A stretch of 64,000 bases of DNA. Origin: Sweltsa coloradensis (Eukaryota > Arthropoda > Insecta > Plecoptera > Chloroperlidae). The translations under genes and the position numbers were made by a program. Below the pieces are notes generated by a model. It did no database searches, was not told where the DNA came from, and worked only from the letters and a program-made list of their open reading frames with translations. Of this stretch, positions 12,181 to 22,960 are shown one piece after another. The stretch covers positions 620,001 through 684,000 of the forward strand of contig JAMZAV010000165.1 in NCBI GenBank assembly GCA_024449915.1. The letters are read 5' to 3'. Within the stretch, counting starts at the first letter, position 1. Each line of letters starts with the position of its first letter.

Positions 12181-13280
12181 GGGGGCTAGTCAAGAAAAAT
12201 CAAAATTTTTGTATTTGGATGATTTTACAAAAAAAATCTTTGTTGCAATATGCAATTTATTAAATGCGACACCATAGAAGATATTTTATTTTATTTATTT
12301 ATATAACGTCTACCCTTTTCATTTAAAAAGCTGATTTACCTACAAAGGAGGACTACGCAATGACCACCCATATCTGTACAAAGTTTCCTATCAATCTGAT
12401 GACATTGGCTGCAGAAAGGTCCCGAAGAGTCACTGGTGCGGTGGTGCCGGTCAGTATTGCAGTCTTCCAACTTCCAAGTAGGGTTAGGCCTACCGTCAAG
12501 CGGGGCCACTTTGATAGGACCTACGGGTCCCGCTACGGGTCTACTTGGAATGGTACGTAACGTAGGCCAGATGTTATAATTTTTAAAAAATTATTTTTAT
12601 TTGTAAAGAGGAAGAACTAGTACCGTTAATATAAAAATCACACAAAATTATCTCATTTTAGGAATAGGTAGGTAGATCACAAAACGCTAAGCCACACAAA
12701 ATTATTTGGATGGATGGGAGAAAAAATGGAAGAAAGTTAACGTTAACTTTTAAGGTGGGCCTATTTACTGCAAAGGAATAGATCTATACCCTACTAGGGT
12801 ATAGACTATAATTATTAAATAAAAAACTGGGACACGTGGACTTTCGACTTACATAGATTTACATGGGCTGCACGGGGTCTGGGGCAAAGCCTCAGCCGCC
12901 AAAGTCTGAAAATTTTAGGGGCAATTTTTCCTTCAAGATTGCCTGTAGTGAGATCTGAGACGGGTTGGCTGGTGTTTTTGCCTTCAAGATAGCCTTTAGA
13001 GCGTACTGAGCAAGGATGACAGTGACACTATTAGGCCTTGCAATAATTAGGCTACTGCCGACTACCCAGTAGGTATACTTAATCAAGTTAAGTTAAGTCT
13101 TTAGCTGTTACGGCAATGGTAGGTGTGTCGAGTTCACATAAAGTCGTAAAGTTTAGTCCTAGTCGTGTGGTATTATTCATTAATGTCATTTGTTCGTCTT
13201 CAACAATGCCTTCATGTACGGTAATATGGCCTCTATATATTTGGAAGGTAATACTTGACGACGTACGGCAATATGCCAGC

Positions 13281-13983
13281 CAACAATGGGAACTCTTTCG
13301 GTTGGTGTGCTCTCCTAGTATAACACAGTTTTTTACACTAAAAACACTGAAAAACAACTATAAACGAGAAATAAATGTAAATCAACACATTATTAATGAT
13401 TAATGATGTAATTTATAGAAAACGGTATGAAAATATACAATGTTATTCATTAATTTATACATATTTTACACAAATATTCGGCAATGTCACTGTTAGCACA
13501 GGTCGTCGTGTAGGGCATGCGCAGTTCACTCCTCTTTCATTGTACTCACTCCGTACCAACTTTATTCACAAAAATACTCCACCTACAAAACCTTTAACGT
13601 CACTATTTTTTTTTTAAAGGACTTTCAACGGAAAGTATTTTCGTTTGAAATAGCGACGTTAAAGTTTTTTTTTTTTTTACTATTAACAGCAAAAATGTGA
13701 TTATTAAATTTTGGATTATGAAAGTTATATTATTGTAAGGTTACTGGCAGTGAGTGAACAACAGTGCACAACAGACTTACAAGATGGCTGACAGAAAACG
13801 GTGAAATATGCAAGTGTTTTGTAAGTGTAATTAACTTATAGAATTGTGTATTTTCTGCGTGTTTAGTGATACCACATCGTTATTATTGACTTATTAGTTA
13901 TTCATTTCTCATTTGTAGTTGTTTTTCAGTGTTTTTACTGTGTTATAATAGGGGAGCACACCAACCGAAAGAGTTCCCAACAA
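13281..13983. repeat. Inverted repeat, arms ~70 bp, 560-bp interior
   Basis: GGGAACTCTTTCGGTTGGTG at 13288 is matched by CACCAACCGAAAGAGTTCCC at 13959-13978, continuing inward through ACACTGAAAAACAACTATA / TAGTTGTTTTTCAGTGT. It looks like a non-autonomous DNA element with an AT-rich interior. The interior contains a second, smaller foldback (13580-13667). Confidence 0.7.
13580..13667. repeat. Small foldback, copy 1
   Basis: CCTTTAACGTCACTATTTT is followed by its approximate reverse complement (AAATAGCGACGTTAAAG) about 50 bp on. A second copy lies at 14154-14246, showing a short mobile hairpin family. Confidence 0.65.
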
Positions 13984-14153
13984 TGTTTCTATGACATCAT
14001 GTGCATGCAAAGAATATAGCCTAAGATTTTGAGGGCGTGGTTTGGTATTTGGGTAGGCTACTTCTGTTGTTGGTATGGTCCAACATTTTAACACTATTTT
14101 TCCATTAAAAACTATTCTATGTCATAATTTCACACATTTATGAATAACATACT

Positions 14154-14246
14154 GCACCTACAACACCTTTAACGTCGCTATTTTAAATATAAAAAAGTTC
14201 CAACGCAAAAGGTGTTTCGTTTAAAATGGTGACGTTAGAGGTTTAA
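14154..14246. repeat. Small foldback, copy 2
   Basis: CACCTTTAACGTCGCTATTTT pairs with AAAATGGTGACGTTAGAGG about 40 bp downstream. It shares the CACCTACAA... lead-in with the copy at 13580, and a further lead-in fragment occurs at 14357. Confidence 0.65.
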
Positions 14247-16273
14247 TTTATTATTTTCTTATCTTCAATGGGGGGTTTTGCCCCCAACCCCCACCGGGGT
14301 TTCACCCCTGGACCCCAGAGACGACAACCTAGTCTTAGTCTACATAACTTGGCAGCCGCACCTACAACAACTGTAATCGCGTTTAAAAGCAAAGTGGCTG
14401 ACATCTGGTGGTCAAGTGGAGAACTGCTCCAAGGCAGATACCGGGCGGCTGCATGGCGGCATTCAATGTTAAACCAATGCAATATTGTAGCGTCACGGTC
14501 AACTCCAGAAAGAATTTACTCGATCATGTTTATTATTTAGCAAGCAAGAAAGGTCATAAAATTAGTAATACACATTTTTGTAATGCGTAAAGAAACAAAA
14601 AGTCTGAATGTGTATAGTATTCCGTGCAATACTGTGGGTTAGATGGGAGTTCTATCGTCGGTTCTATTCCTATTCCTTGAGACACATTTTTCACAACTTT
14701 CATCAGTTTCATGGATACCACCAACCGATAAACGATAAACCATAATGGTAATTAATTTGTTACAATGATGTGCTGTAGGCGGTATAGGGCCAAATCGGGC
14801 TAAGAGCAGCCTATGTACCGTCTTTGGGTTCAACATTCTAAAAACCCAAAGATACTGTAAACCATAGTATATATTATGCAAGTCTCATTAATGGTGTAAT
14901 TGATAATTGGTATAGATATAATATGGAATTTTTGTAATTATTATTTATTATTAGTAATATATGTCCATAAATAATTATAGTTTTTAAATTTGTGCAGCGC
15001 ATTGAATGTAAACTATCCTACCTTGATTTTTTATTTCTTTTATGCCAAGAGATTTGTACCAACTGCTGCCGTGAACAACAAATAATTATGCATAGACTTA
15101 ATTATTTATGGGTTCATATTATTCATAATCTCAACCAAAACAACAACAAAACAATTCTAGGACTTAACTAGGCGTAATATAATTAGTAAACTTTGCGTAT
15201 TAATAATTAAGTGAAGGCCGGTGCCATCTATATATAACTTATAACTTTAAATTTTTAGCCGCATTGGGGGGGGGGGGGGGGGGCCTTTTTTAAATGTGAG
15301 ACAATGTTTTAAGAAGTTTCAATGGCGAGACGAAACACAAAATTTAATAACAAATCGAGTTTGATAATTTATTCGCGAGGAACCCGCAAAAAATTACTTC
15401 CGGGGGCGGGGGGGGGGGGGGGGCGAGAATAAATATTCTGTGATATAATATTATATTACATAAAGGCCTAAGTAAAGGCCAATAAATATAAGAAATTCGC
15501 GGTATTGCCATCAAGTTAAAAAAAAAAAAAAAAAAAAAATATAAAATAATAAAATACACGTCTCCAAATTACGAGATAAAATTCCTTATTTTGCTAGTTA
15601 TTTTGCAGCTGATGGTTACAAAATATAGTGATTGTCCTACCCCATCGTACCCAAGTACTGGAAAGTAGAAATACTGCCAGAACTGACGCTTGCAATGAAA
15701 TAGTATGTTTTAAAGCATGAAAAACACACTTGCTGCCTATGCAGCCCGTGTTTTTATCTGCCTTCGGACGGCCATGTTGGCATACGACCGTGCTGCTACC
15801 TGGTTAGGTTTTTAAACCCCGAAATGAAAAAAACAGTGTTAAAAAGTTGGACCATACCAACGACAGAAGTGCCGATATTTGTTAGGGCTATTTGGATTGT
15901 TGTGGTATTGTTGTAAGTGACGTCTCATTGTCTGATTCACTAATCGTAAGAATTTGTTTAATCGTGAGAAAGATGGAAATTTTTATCATGTTTACCTACG
16001 AGTGACAACGAGTACGATCACACCATACGACTAACCTTGTTACCGTGTGTGAACGCTAGGCCTAGGCCTAGCACATGTTCCCTATACTTCATTTGCTCTC
16101 TCTCGTCAGTCACTCCTAGCTATGCTAGTTTAACTGAAGGGAACATAGTCTAGTTTTGAGTTAGGGGCTAGGCTACTCGACAAGTGATTTGTCTCGACTC
16201 CTTGATTGGAAAGAACTGGAATGCTATCTATAAAGGGTAAAGACATATGAGTATTTATAATGCTTATATTTAC
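14247..16273 (-). other. MCC intron 1, 5' portion
   Basis: AT-rich intron with simple tracts: poly-G at about 15266-15282 and 15408-15423, poly-A at 15519-15538. No exon or assignable family was seen. CTAGGCCTAGGCCTAG occurs at about 16055-16072. Confidence 0.65.
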
Positions 16274-16410
16274 CTGTCGATGAAACCATCTCCATCCCCA
16301 TCACATGCTTGGAACAGCTTTCGAACACGTTCTTCGTCGCACATGGAACTAGCATCTTCGCTGCCTCCAAACACCGAGCTTTGCTCAATGTTTTCAGTCA
16401 TTCTGTGCAT
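16274..16410 (-). CDS. MCC: MCC-like protein, coding exon 1 (start and first EF-hand)
   Basis: First coding exon of the MCC-like gene, 137 nt. The start ATG (16410-16408) is directly preceded by an in-frame TAA; a second Met follows three codons later. The 45 residues end DEERVRKLFQACDGDGDGFID, an EF-hand helix and calcium-loop start matching the N-terminus of long-isoform MCC as I remember it. The exon ends GACAG before GTAAATA (16273-16272). Joining to the exon at 1221 completes the loop as DGDGDGFIDSHD, with Asp instead of the canonical Glu at loop position 12. The exon is AT-richer than the other exons here. The assignment is firm because both halves of one EF-hand meet in phase across a 15 kb intron. 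The promoter must lie to the right, but no TATA box is evident. Confidence 0.85.
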
Positions 16411-17844
16411 TTATTGGAGGTTGACTAGTTAGGCATACTAGGCTAGTAGCCTAGATGCTTTGTTTTAGTACCCTACCATTAGGTTTAGGTCCTAGCCCTA
16501 GGGGCTAGGCCTAGGCCTAGGGTAAGCAAAAACATCTGTTGCAGGTTTTAGGCCCTATTTGCAATTAGCCATAGATCTGCACAAAACTTTGAATTGTATG
16601 ACAGACCTACAAAATTAAGCCTGCCATAGAACTGTGTGGGATTGGCTTATATAATATGCCTGAAATGAAACAGTTGGCCTAGGCTAGGCCTAGGCCTAGG
16701 CCTACAGACTGCAGCTCACACAGCTGGGACCACATGCCCATTCGTAGCTTACAAACCTAGGTTCTTTCGATTAAACTGCTAAGGCGCATTCCAAATAAGT
16801 AATTAAACATTAGAATTTAGACGCTATAAATTAGTAGACTGTTAAAACCCTAGTTTTTCTGTGCACGACAAAAACTAACCTCCAAAACAACCAAAAAGAT
16901 TAATTTGACAGCAAGCCTAAAAACAATGCACACTGTAAATAGTTCACAAACACGCCATCGCTGGCGGTAGCTCTCCTGCCACATGTTTTTTATGCTGCAC
17001 GATGTAAAATACTACTATATCGACCGAAACAAGCAAGCGCGAAAGGGTAAAAATTTAAAATCAGGTTATTGGGTTATTGCTACCATGTCTATAAGACTTT
17101 TACTGGATTGTACTGCATAGGTATGTCTGTTATGGATGAATAAATTAATATATGAGCACTGATAACTCAACTGTTGAGTGCCTTATAACAACACTAACTA
17201 ACTAAGAAATAATAATAACAAGCGCGGTTGAAGGGCTGAAGGGTGAACAAGGGGGGTAATTCCTTGGTAACTCCCCCCACTTTCTCTTCTGGTCTAACTA
17301 CAAAACTACTAGTCAGTACCAGGGTGTTTTCCTGCGTGCCTGTACATAAAAATATTGTTCAAGAACAGCTTAAAACAGCTTAAAACACAACATAAAAATT
17401 ATACTGACACAGGCACAATAATAAAACATCCACAGTACACACACACAGGAGCCTAGGAACTCTTTTCGAGTGGGGGGAGCCACTTCCTCACGTATTCCCA
17501 TTTCACCTCTTTTTTACGTAGTCTTCTCCGAGCCCTTGCCTCGCACTCGCAGTGTGCCCCTAGTAAGTCATCGAGTTATGTTAACTCACTGCAAGCCGCT
17601 AGTCATTAAACACAAAATATTAACCCCCTATTCCCTGTATATATTTGGAGGTAACCTCTCTTATAAAAAGTTTTGCACATACAAAAACCTTAATTAAACC
17701 ATGATGATGTACACCAATACAACACTCGTATTAAAAAATAACTATGTATATTAATTTAAAACTTTTTAATAAATTGCCAGACCAGATAGCTAATGCTAAA
17801 GATCTCATAACATTTCGAAGTAAATTTAAAACACTATTGACCCT
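16411..17844. other. Upstream region of MCC / intergenic
   Basis: This holds the presumed 5' untranslated region and promoter of the MCC-like gene and part of the spacer to the next gene. No TATA box or clear initiator was identified. It contains TAGGCCTA arrays at about 16485-16520 and 16675-16705. Confidence 0.5.
16485..16705. repeat. Two TAGGCCTA palindromic arrays upstream of MCC
   Basis: GGGGCTAGGCCTAGGCCTAGG at about 16500-16520 and GGCCTAGGCCTAGGCCTA at about 16686-16703 are tandem palindromic hexamer runs, within 300 bp upstream of the MCC start codon. They may be mere simple repeats. Confidence 0.8.
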
Positions 17845-17848
17845 TTAA

Positions 17849-18408
17849 AGAGGTATTCACGCGCTAAACTCAAAAAATATATTTGATTCAGGCTAACGAG
17901 TTATGAATATAGAAATTAGCAGAAAAATTATTGGGTCCATCATGACCCTCAAAAAATGTCAAACATGGCATTTTACGAGCTAGGTCCCATCGGCAAAAAT
18001 CTCCCATAAGAAATAACATGGGGACGATCTTTGTGCCCCGTGACCTTGGAGGATTTTGATCCAAAAAAATATTGACCATTATTGACGTACTCGACAGCCT
18101 TTTCTGTAAATCCTCTATATTCTGTTTTGTGTTTTGGACAAGTGGTTCGATCAAAATATGCTGACTGTCAAGAAGGGGTATAATTTTGGAATGCATATTT
18201 TTGCGTGTTTGAGTGTATATTTGTGCACAGTAAATCATAAGAAATTTATTAGACACGATGTTGTAAAGGGCCATTTTAGATTGGTACGATGCTCTAGTAT
18301 CTATGTGGAAAGAAGAATAAACGCGAATTTTCACAAATTTCATGATTAAAAAAATGTAAAATTCGTTTAAAATCACAGTTGCAAGATATAATTTTTTAAA
18401 CGGTCACT
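17849..18408. mobile_element. TTAA-flanked MITE (piggyBac-like), copy 1
   Basis: A 560-bp unit flanked by TTAA on both sides (17845-17848 and 18409-18412). It is about 600 bp of text repeated in inverse orientation at 57462-58105, which is also flanked by TTAA. The ends read AGAGGTATT and TCACT here, against AGGGGCTATT and ATACCCCT in copy 2. TTAA target duplication is the signature of piggyBac-type insertion. The 162-codon minus-strand frame at 17888-18376 is also present in diverged, broken form in copy 2 and has no recognised domain. Confidence 0.75.
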
Positions 18409-18502
18409 TTAAGTGTGTGTACGTGGTAAAGAATAATTTGGTGGGGTAAAAGCCTATTTGATACATTATATTTTATAACAATAACTATTCCATATCCCTA
18501 CA

Positions 18503-18757
18503 ACTAGGAAAACGCCAAAGTCGTTGTTAGACGAGTGAGTGAGCCATGTGTTGGCTCACCCCTCCCTAGCCTAGCCTATAGGCTACAGTGGAGCATTATG
18601 GTCTTACAGTTGACGCGCCCTTATACCAACTAAACTTAAAAACCATATTATTTACACCAATATAATTATCAAACTTAAATGCAAATGTTCCAGGGTACTC
18701 AACAGTCAACACATGACTCGCTCACTCGTCTAACAACGACTTTGGCGTTTTCCTAGT
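18503..18757. mobile_element. ACTAGGAAAACGCC foldback MITE, copy 1
   Basis: Starts ACTAGGAAAACGCCAAAGTC and ends with its reverse complement GACTTTGGCGTTTTCCTAGT. The inverted repeats extend about 50 bp through the GTTGTTAGACGAGTGAGTGAG block. Related copies are at 20663-20967 and 54413-54575. Confidence 0.85.
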
Positions 18758-18830
18758 CTAGTTGGATAAGGCGCACTTATACCCGGAATGTGGGAGACCT
18801 GGGTTCAATCCCCTGGTCGGAAAATATTTT
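18758..18830 (+). repeat. tRNA-like segment next to MITE
   Basis: TAGTTGGATAAGGCGC (A-box-like) and CCTGGGTTCAATCCCC (B-box-like) are spaced as in a tRNA. It lies immediately after the MITE end. The acceptor arm is poor, so it is probably a SINE head. Confidence 0.5.
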
Positions 18831-19129
18831 GTAATTTCTTCATTATATTTCAAAAATTATGAAACGTGTTTTGAAATGCGTATAACGCAGTGTAGTCCAT
18901 CATCTGTGACAATACTATGGCAAACGTATCCAGTACGAAATACGTGTAAAGATTGCAAGGTTTACTGAATCTCCGAGCGGAATTTGGGGGTACCTAGAGC
19001 GTGCAAGATTCGATACACCTTGAGTACTGCATTTCACAGCCAGACAAAATATAATAAACAAAAAATATTTTTTTCAAAAACAAAACCATTGTCGTTAAAA
19101 TAATTCCTACACATTCGCAGCCTATTTTT

Positions 19130-19370
19130 CAATTTATTATTTCTTGTAGGTTTAAATCACAGTGGATCTGATTTTGACTGATTTTGTAAACAGTTCTCAG
19201 TAAACTCGTACCGGATGTCTGTTCAAAATTTCAGCGCAATCTGTTCAGCGATTCGGCTGATTTTCGACGAACACACACATACACACACACATACAGAAGA
19301 ACAGAATAAGCGCCATTTGAGTTGAATTGCATCCTCAGTCGCTCCGCTACCTCGTCTAATTGTATGGATT
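19130..19370 (+). repeat. Dispersed 3' module, copy 1
   Basis: CAGCGCAATCTGTTCAGCGA, GCTGATTTTCGACG, a CACACA run and CGCTCCGCTACCTCG recur as the reverse complement at 53920-54140. The layout (a short phrase, a simple repeat, then a CGCTCCGCTC terminus) resembles the ends of the larger repeats at 27028, 33548 and 37376. Confidence 0.7.
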
Positions 19371-20167
19371 CCTGCACGAAATATAGACATACCCTAATTT
19401 CACCAGCTTCTTTCTTTATTCATGTGTGATAGCAATAGCATAGCTCAAGCTGTTATCAGATAATTATATTTGACCACATTTATATTACACTTCCCTACCT
19501 GGGGCACAATGAGTCTATCTTACTTTCAAGTTTCAACGAATCGTGTTTTTTTTTCGTCGAGATTACACAACAGTTTGTATGTTGTAAATGAATCTTATAT
19601 GGCTTTTACGATGGGAACATAGCCCGATACAGCGGCAGAATTCCTTTAAAATTGCAAATTATTAATAATTAAAACAAACGGCATTGTGCTCGTGGATTTG
19701 TTGCAGCTTTGAGAGCTGTCGGAAACTTGTGCTTATTTACTCATGCTTTCATATAAGCATAATGTTAAAAGAATGCTAAATAAACATCTCATCTGCAGTT
19801 TGCCAATAGGAACTTTGCATACTTGGAAAAGGAACTTTTTAAATGGGGGAGTTCCAATTTCCCGTAAGTTTTAAATGAACTTGACCCCTTTTAGTGTATA
19901 GGAACTTTTGAGTGAAAGTTCATAATTTTAGGAAACTTTTTCAAAAAGTTCCTTAAAACCTTTCAGTTACAATCAAGTAGTTTTTTAAATTTAGTTTGCT
20001 CTTAGCGCCACTTTTCAGTATTCGTTGACAAATAACCTTGTGGCTGCCGTTATGTATCATTTATAATATGCATCATCACTCATCATGATTCATGACCCTA
20101 CCGCTCGCCGTGCTCTTTGACAGCCATATGCTTGCAAGCTGCACGTGACTATTGATATTATTAGCTT

Positions 20168-20552
20168 TTGACATGAATGAGCCATATGAGAGTCTTTTTT
20201 ACTGCTTGAATATCATATGCAGCATTTTCTTTCTGTGTCTAGTCTATTTATTTATTAGTTAGTTATTATATCGGCCTACATTAATTTAAATGTGCATTTT
20301 ACTTTTTGAAACTTGGAACGGTCATAAGCATTAATTATAACGGTGATTGTAGATTAATCGGCCAATCCACCCCCACCCTTATAGTTAATACTTATGACTG
20401 TAACAAGGGTCAAAAAGTGGAATGCATATTTAAATAAATGTAGGCCAATATAGTAACTAACTAATAAATAAATTGACTAAACGCGGAAATAAACTGCTGC
20501 ATGTGATATTCATGTGGTAAAAAAGACTCTGACATGGCTCATTCATGCCCAA
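20168..20552. repeat. Inverted repeat with ~150-bp arms
   Basis: GACATGAATGAGCCATATGA at 20171 pairs with CATGGCTCATTCATG near 20534-20548, and ATTAGTTAGTTATTATATCG near 20253 pairs with its inverted counterpart near 20445. The arms are diverged, indicating an old foldback element. The centre is AT-rich. Confidence 0.7.
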
Positions 20553-20662
20553 TGTCTATAAAATTTATTCTTATGGTAACAACTGTAAGTTTTGTTTATT
20601 TCCAACTGATCTTAAGTCTTCATCCTAAATAATTATACATTACATTACATAATTATACAATA

Positions 20663-20967
20663 ACTAGGAAAAAGCTAAAGTCGTTGTTAAACGAGTGAGC
20701 GAGCCATGTGTTGAGTACCCGGTATCATTCCCTTCCTCCCCCTACCAAAGGCTTGATCCAGCATGGTTCTTTCCACCCTATCCTATCATACGCTATATAG
20801 ATTGGCCCATTATTGCCTTACAGTTGATGCGCCCTTAATCCAATTACACTCAAAACCATATCATTTATATCTTATGTAATATCAATCAACTAAAATGCAA
20901 AATGTTCCCGGATACTCAACAGATGACTCGCTCACTTGGATAACAACGACTTTGGCGTTTTCCTAGT
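20663..20967. mobile_element. ACTAGGAAAA foldback MITE, copy 2
   Basis: Begins ACTAGGAAAAAGCTAAAGTC and ends GACTTTGGCGTTTTCCTAGT, with long inverted arms and an interior resembling that of the copy at 18503. It lies just downstream of the polyadenylation signal of the next gene. Confidence 0.85.
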
Positions 20968-21026
20968 CTATTGAATGAAAGCACAAATTATTTTGAACGT
21001 TTGTAAATGCTCGGAACGAAATTAAG

Positions 21027-21032
21027 TTTATT
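21027..21032 (-). promoter_or_regulatory. Polyadenylation signal AATAAA
   Basis: AATAAA on the minus strand, about 120 nt past the stop codon at 21150-21152. It fits the 3' end of the gene at 21150-21896. Confidence 0.6.
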
Positions 21033-21149
21033 AATTATATGGTAGGGGCCTACCATGAACAAAAGTATAACATTTCTAGAAAATAATATAAAATAACGGG
21101 TGTTAATGTGGTTTTTAAGTACGAAAACAAGTTGTAGACATGTATGTGT

Positions 21150-21896
21150 TCACTTGAGCTTCTCCTCGATGAGGGGGATGGCCTTCTTGACCTTGGTCAC
21201 CTCCGCGCTGTACCCCCACATGATCATCTCGGTGTGCTCCTTGGTGGGGAGTCCCCGCAGCTCGAGGTCGGTCTCGTACAGGGGGATGTACTTGTCCTTC
21301 ATCTCGGCCTGGATCGGCCGGACGTGGTTGTTGCGGTGCACGTCCCACGTGACGCTGTCCTCGGCCTCGTTGACCTTGAGCATGCGCAGTTTCTTGAGGT
21401 CGCCCTCGGCCGCCTTGTACACGCCGAGGAAGTCGCGCTCACCCTTCATGTCGATGTCGTAGTGCTTGGCGAGGGGAAGGTACGCCTCGACCGTGTCCAG
21501 AGGGAGGTACCCGAAGTTCTCCTTCGCGCGGCTGTGCGAGCGGTAGTCGTCCAGCCACGTCTCGAAGGTCTCGACGGCTTCGGTGAGGTTCGTCACCTTC
21601 TCGGCGTCTTTCGTACGTTTCAAGATTACCTTTGCGCGATGGTACATCGAGTTGATGATTTGAAACTGGAAGGAGATGTCCCGTCCTTCCAGCAGCTTGA
21701 TGGTCTCCAGCGCCTTGTCCTTGTCCTTGAAGCCGGCGCCCTGGAAGGTCGTCTCTGTGGTCTCGCTGCCGAAGAGCTTCCCCCCAGAGCCCCAGCCAGA
21801 GGTTTTCTTCTCGCCCTCGGCATCGGGCGCCGGCTTCTTCTCCAGCTCCGTGTGACGCTCGTCGCTGCTCCGCTTGTCTGACTTCACCTTAGGCAT
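21150..21896 (-). CDS. Conserved-looking soluble protein of unknown function, 248 aa
   Basis: Complete single-exon coding sequence. The start ATG (21896) lies 6 nt inside an exon that begins after GCTTCCAG (acceptor AG 21904-21903), so a non-coding first exon should lie further right. The stop is TGA after EEKLK. Residues 1-35 are rich in Lys, Asp, Glu and Ser and look disordered. From about residue 36 a compact alpha-rich domain follows, with GWGSGGKLFGSETTE, KDKDKALETIKLLEGRDISF, MYHRAKVILKR and ENFGYLPLDTVEAYLPLAKH blocks. There is no signal peptide, no membrane segment and no zinc or nucleotide motif. High GC and strong third-position GC bias mark it as genuine coding sequence. I do not recognise the family and assign no function. 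Confidence 0.85.
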   Translation of the reverse strand: MPKVKSDKRSSDERHTELEKKPAPDAEGEKKTSGWGSGGKLFGSETTETTFQGAGFKDKDKALETIKLLEGRDISFQFQIINSMYHRAKVILKRTKDAEKVTNLTEAVETFETWLDDYRSHSRAKENFGYLPLDTVEAYLPLAKHYDIDMKGERDFLGVYKAAEGDLKKLRMLKVNEAEDSVTWDVHRNNHVRPIQAEMKDKYIPLYETDLELRGLPTKEHTEMIMWGYSAEVTKVKKAIPLIEEKLK

Positions 21897-22797
21897 CTTC
21901 TCCTGGAAGCAAAGTTGTCACATTAGATTCATGAAACACAATATCACCTAGAGCACGACGTAGTTTAGAAGGACAACACAATAAGAAGAATGCTTGTGGA
22001 CCTCACTTCTGGGCGCGGGCCCACGAAGTTTTAGGTTTTGAGTTTCGTGTATTTTTTCAACTTATGTAGGTATTCTCCTGCAATTACCAAAATAAACCCC
22101 CGACAAACTTCCATGTAGTATGGTAGGAGAGTTCTTGTGATAATTGACCCCCCCCCCCCCCCCATCAATGATCACTCATCCAGTCATCCTAGTTTGTGAA
22201 TTCAGATTTCAGACCAGGATGTCCATGTTTTGAGAAATTAAGCAAGTTGGTAATTCTGTAACCTGTAAACTATTGTCTACACATTCTTTTTTTTTTTTTT
22301 AAATACAATGTTTGATTGGCAAACAGAATACCCATTACCCAATTAGTTCTCCACAACTTCTGTACAAAGGAGGCAGCCGTAGATAAACACTGTTTAAGCT
22401 ACACTTTATATAGTGTAGTTATGATATATTATAATGAATTATGTACATTTAATTCAAATGTGGTTTGTCATGGCATCCCATATTATATTATATTACAACA
22501 TACAAATTAAATTGAACTAAAATAGTATGAAAATTAATGACGTGTAAAAAGTAGAGTCGGAAGTAGATCCGAGCACGGTCAATGCACACAAATTAAAACG
22601 AATTTAGCCAGAGCGCTACTTATTTTGTAAAACATCAAGGGAAAATGAGAAGGAAGAATCAAAATACGAATTTAACAGCTGACAGAAGATCGTGGCTGTA
22701 AAATATTAGCATCGCATTATTTTGTAGATGAGGAATGAGCTATACTAACAACATTACACACACATATTTGACTAGATAAAAAATAGTTTATTTCGAT

Positions 22798-22960
22798 TAA
22801 GGGCGCGTCAACTGTTAGGTCATAATGCTGCACTCTAGCCAAGGGGATATGGGGAGGAAAGGCGGTTTTCACGTCGTGGTCGTCATCGCCATCGTTCGTG
22901 TTGTCATGGTCGTCGTCGGGGAGGTCGTCAGGGAAGGAGGAAAGGTTCCTAACAACGTGT
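22798..22960. repeat. Dispersed GGGCGCGTCAAC repeat, second copy
   Basis: AAGGGCGCGTCAACTGTTAG with GTCATAATG, then CACGTCGTGGTCGTC and GTCATGGTCGTCGTCGG blocks, matches the unit at 4480-4900 by eye. It is non-coding. Confidence 0.65.

Larger units (their letters stand above)
11158..13280 (-). other. MCC intron 1, further repeat-bearing stretch
   Basis: Non-coding. It holds two tRNA-like segments (11755-11822 and 12085-12180), a T/A-rich tail-like stretch at 11655-11740 and otherwise nothing assignable. The G-tract at 11280-11288 is a simple run. Confidence 0.6.

Noticed and set aside
15260..15425. Poly-G tracts as functional quadruplexes
   Set aside because: They are plain homopolymer runs and may partly reflect sequencing slippage; no structure beyond that can be claimed.
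17888..18376. 162-codon minus-strand frame
   Set aside because: It lies wholly within a TTAA-flanked MITE whose other copy (57462-58105) has the frame broken; no known domain, AT-rich, no coding bias.
21144..21881. 245-codon plus-strand frame opposite the 248-aa gene
   Set aside because: Mirror frame caused by strong third-position GC bias of the real minus-strand gene; composition (Leu/Val/Arg-rich) is typical of an antisense shadow.
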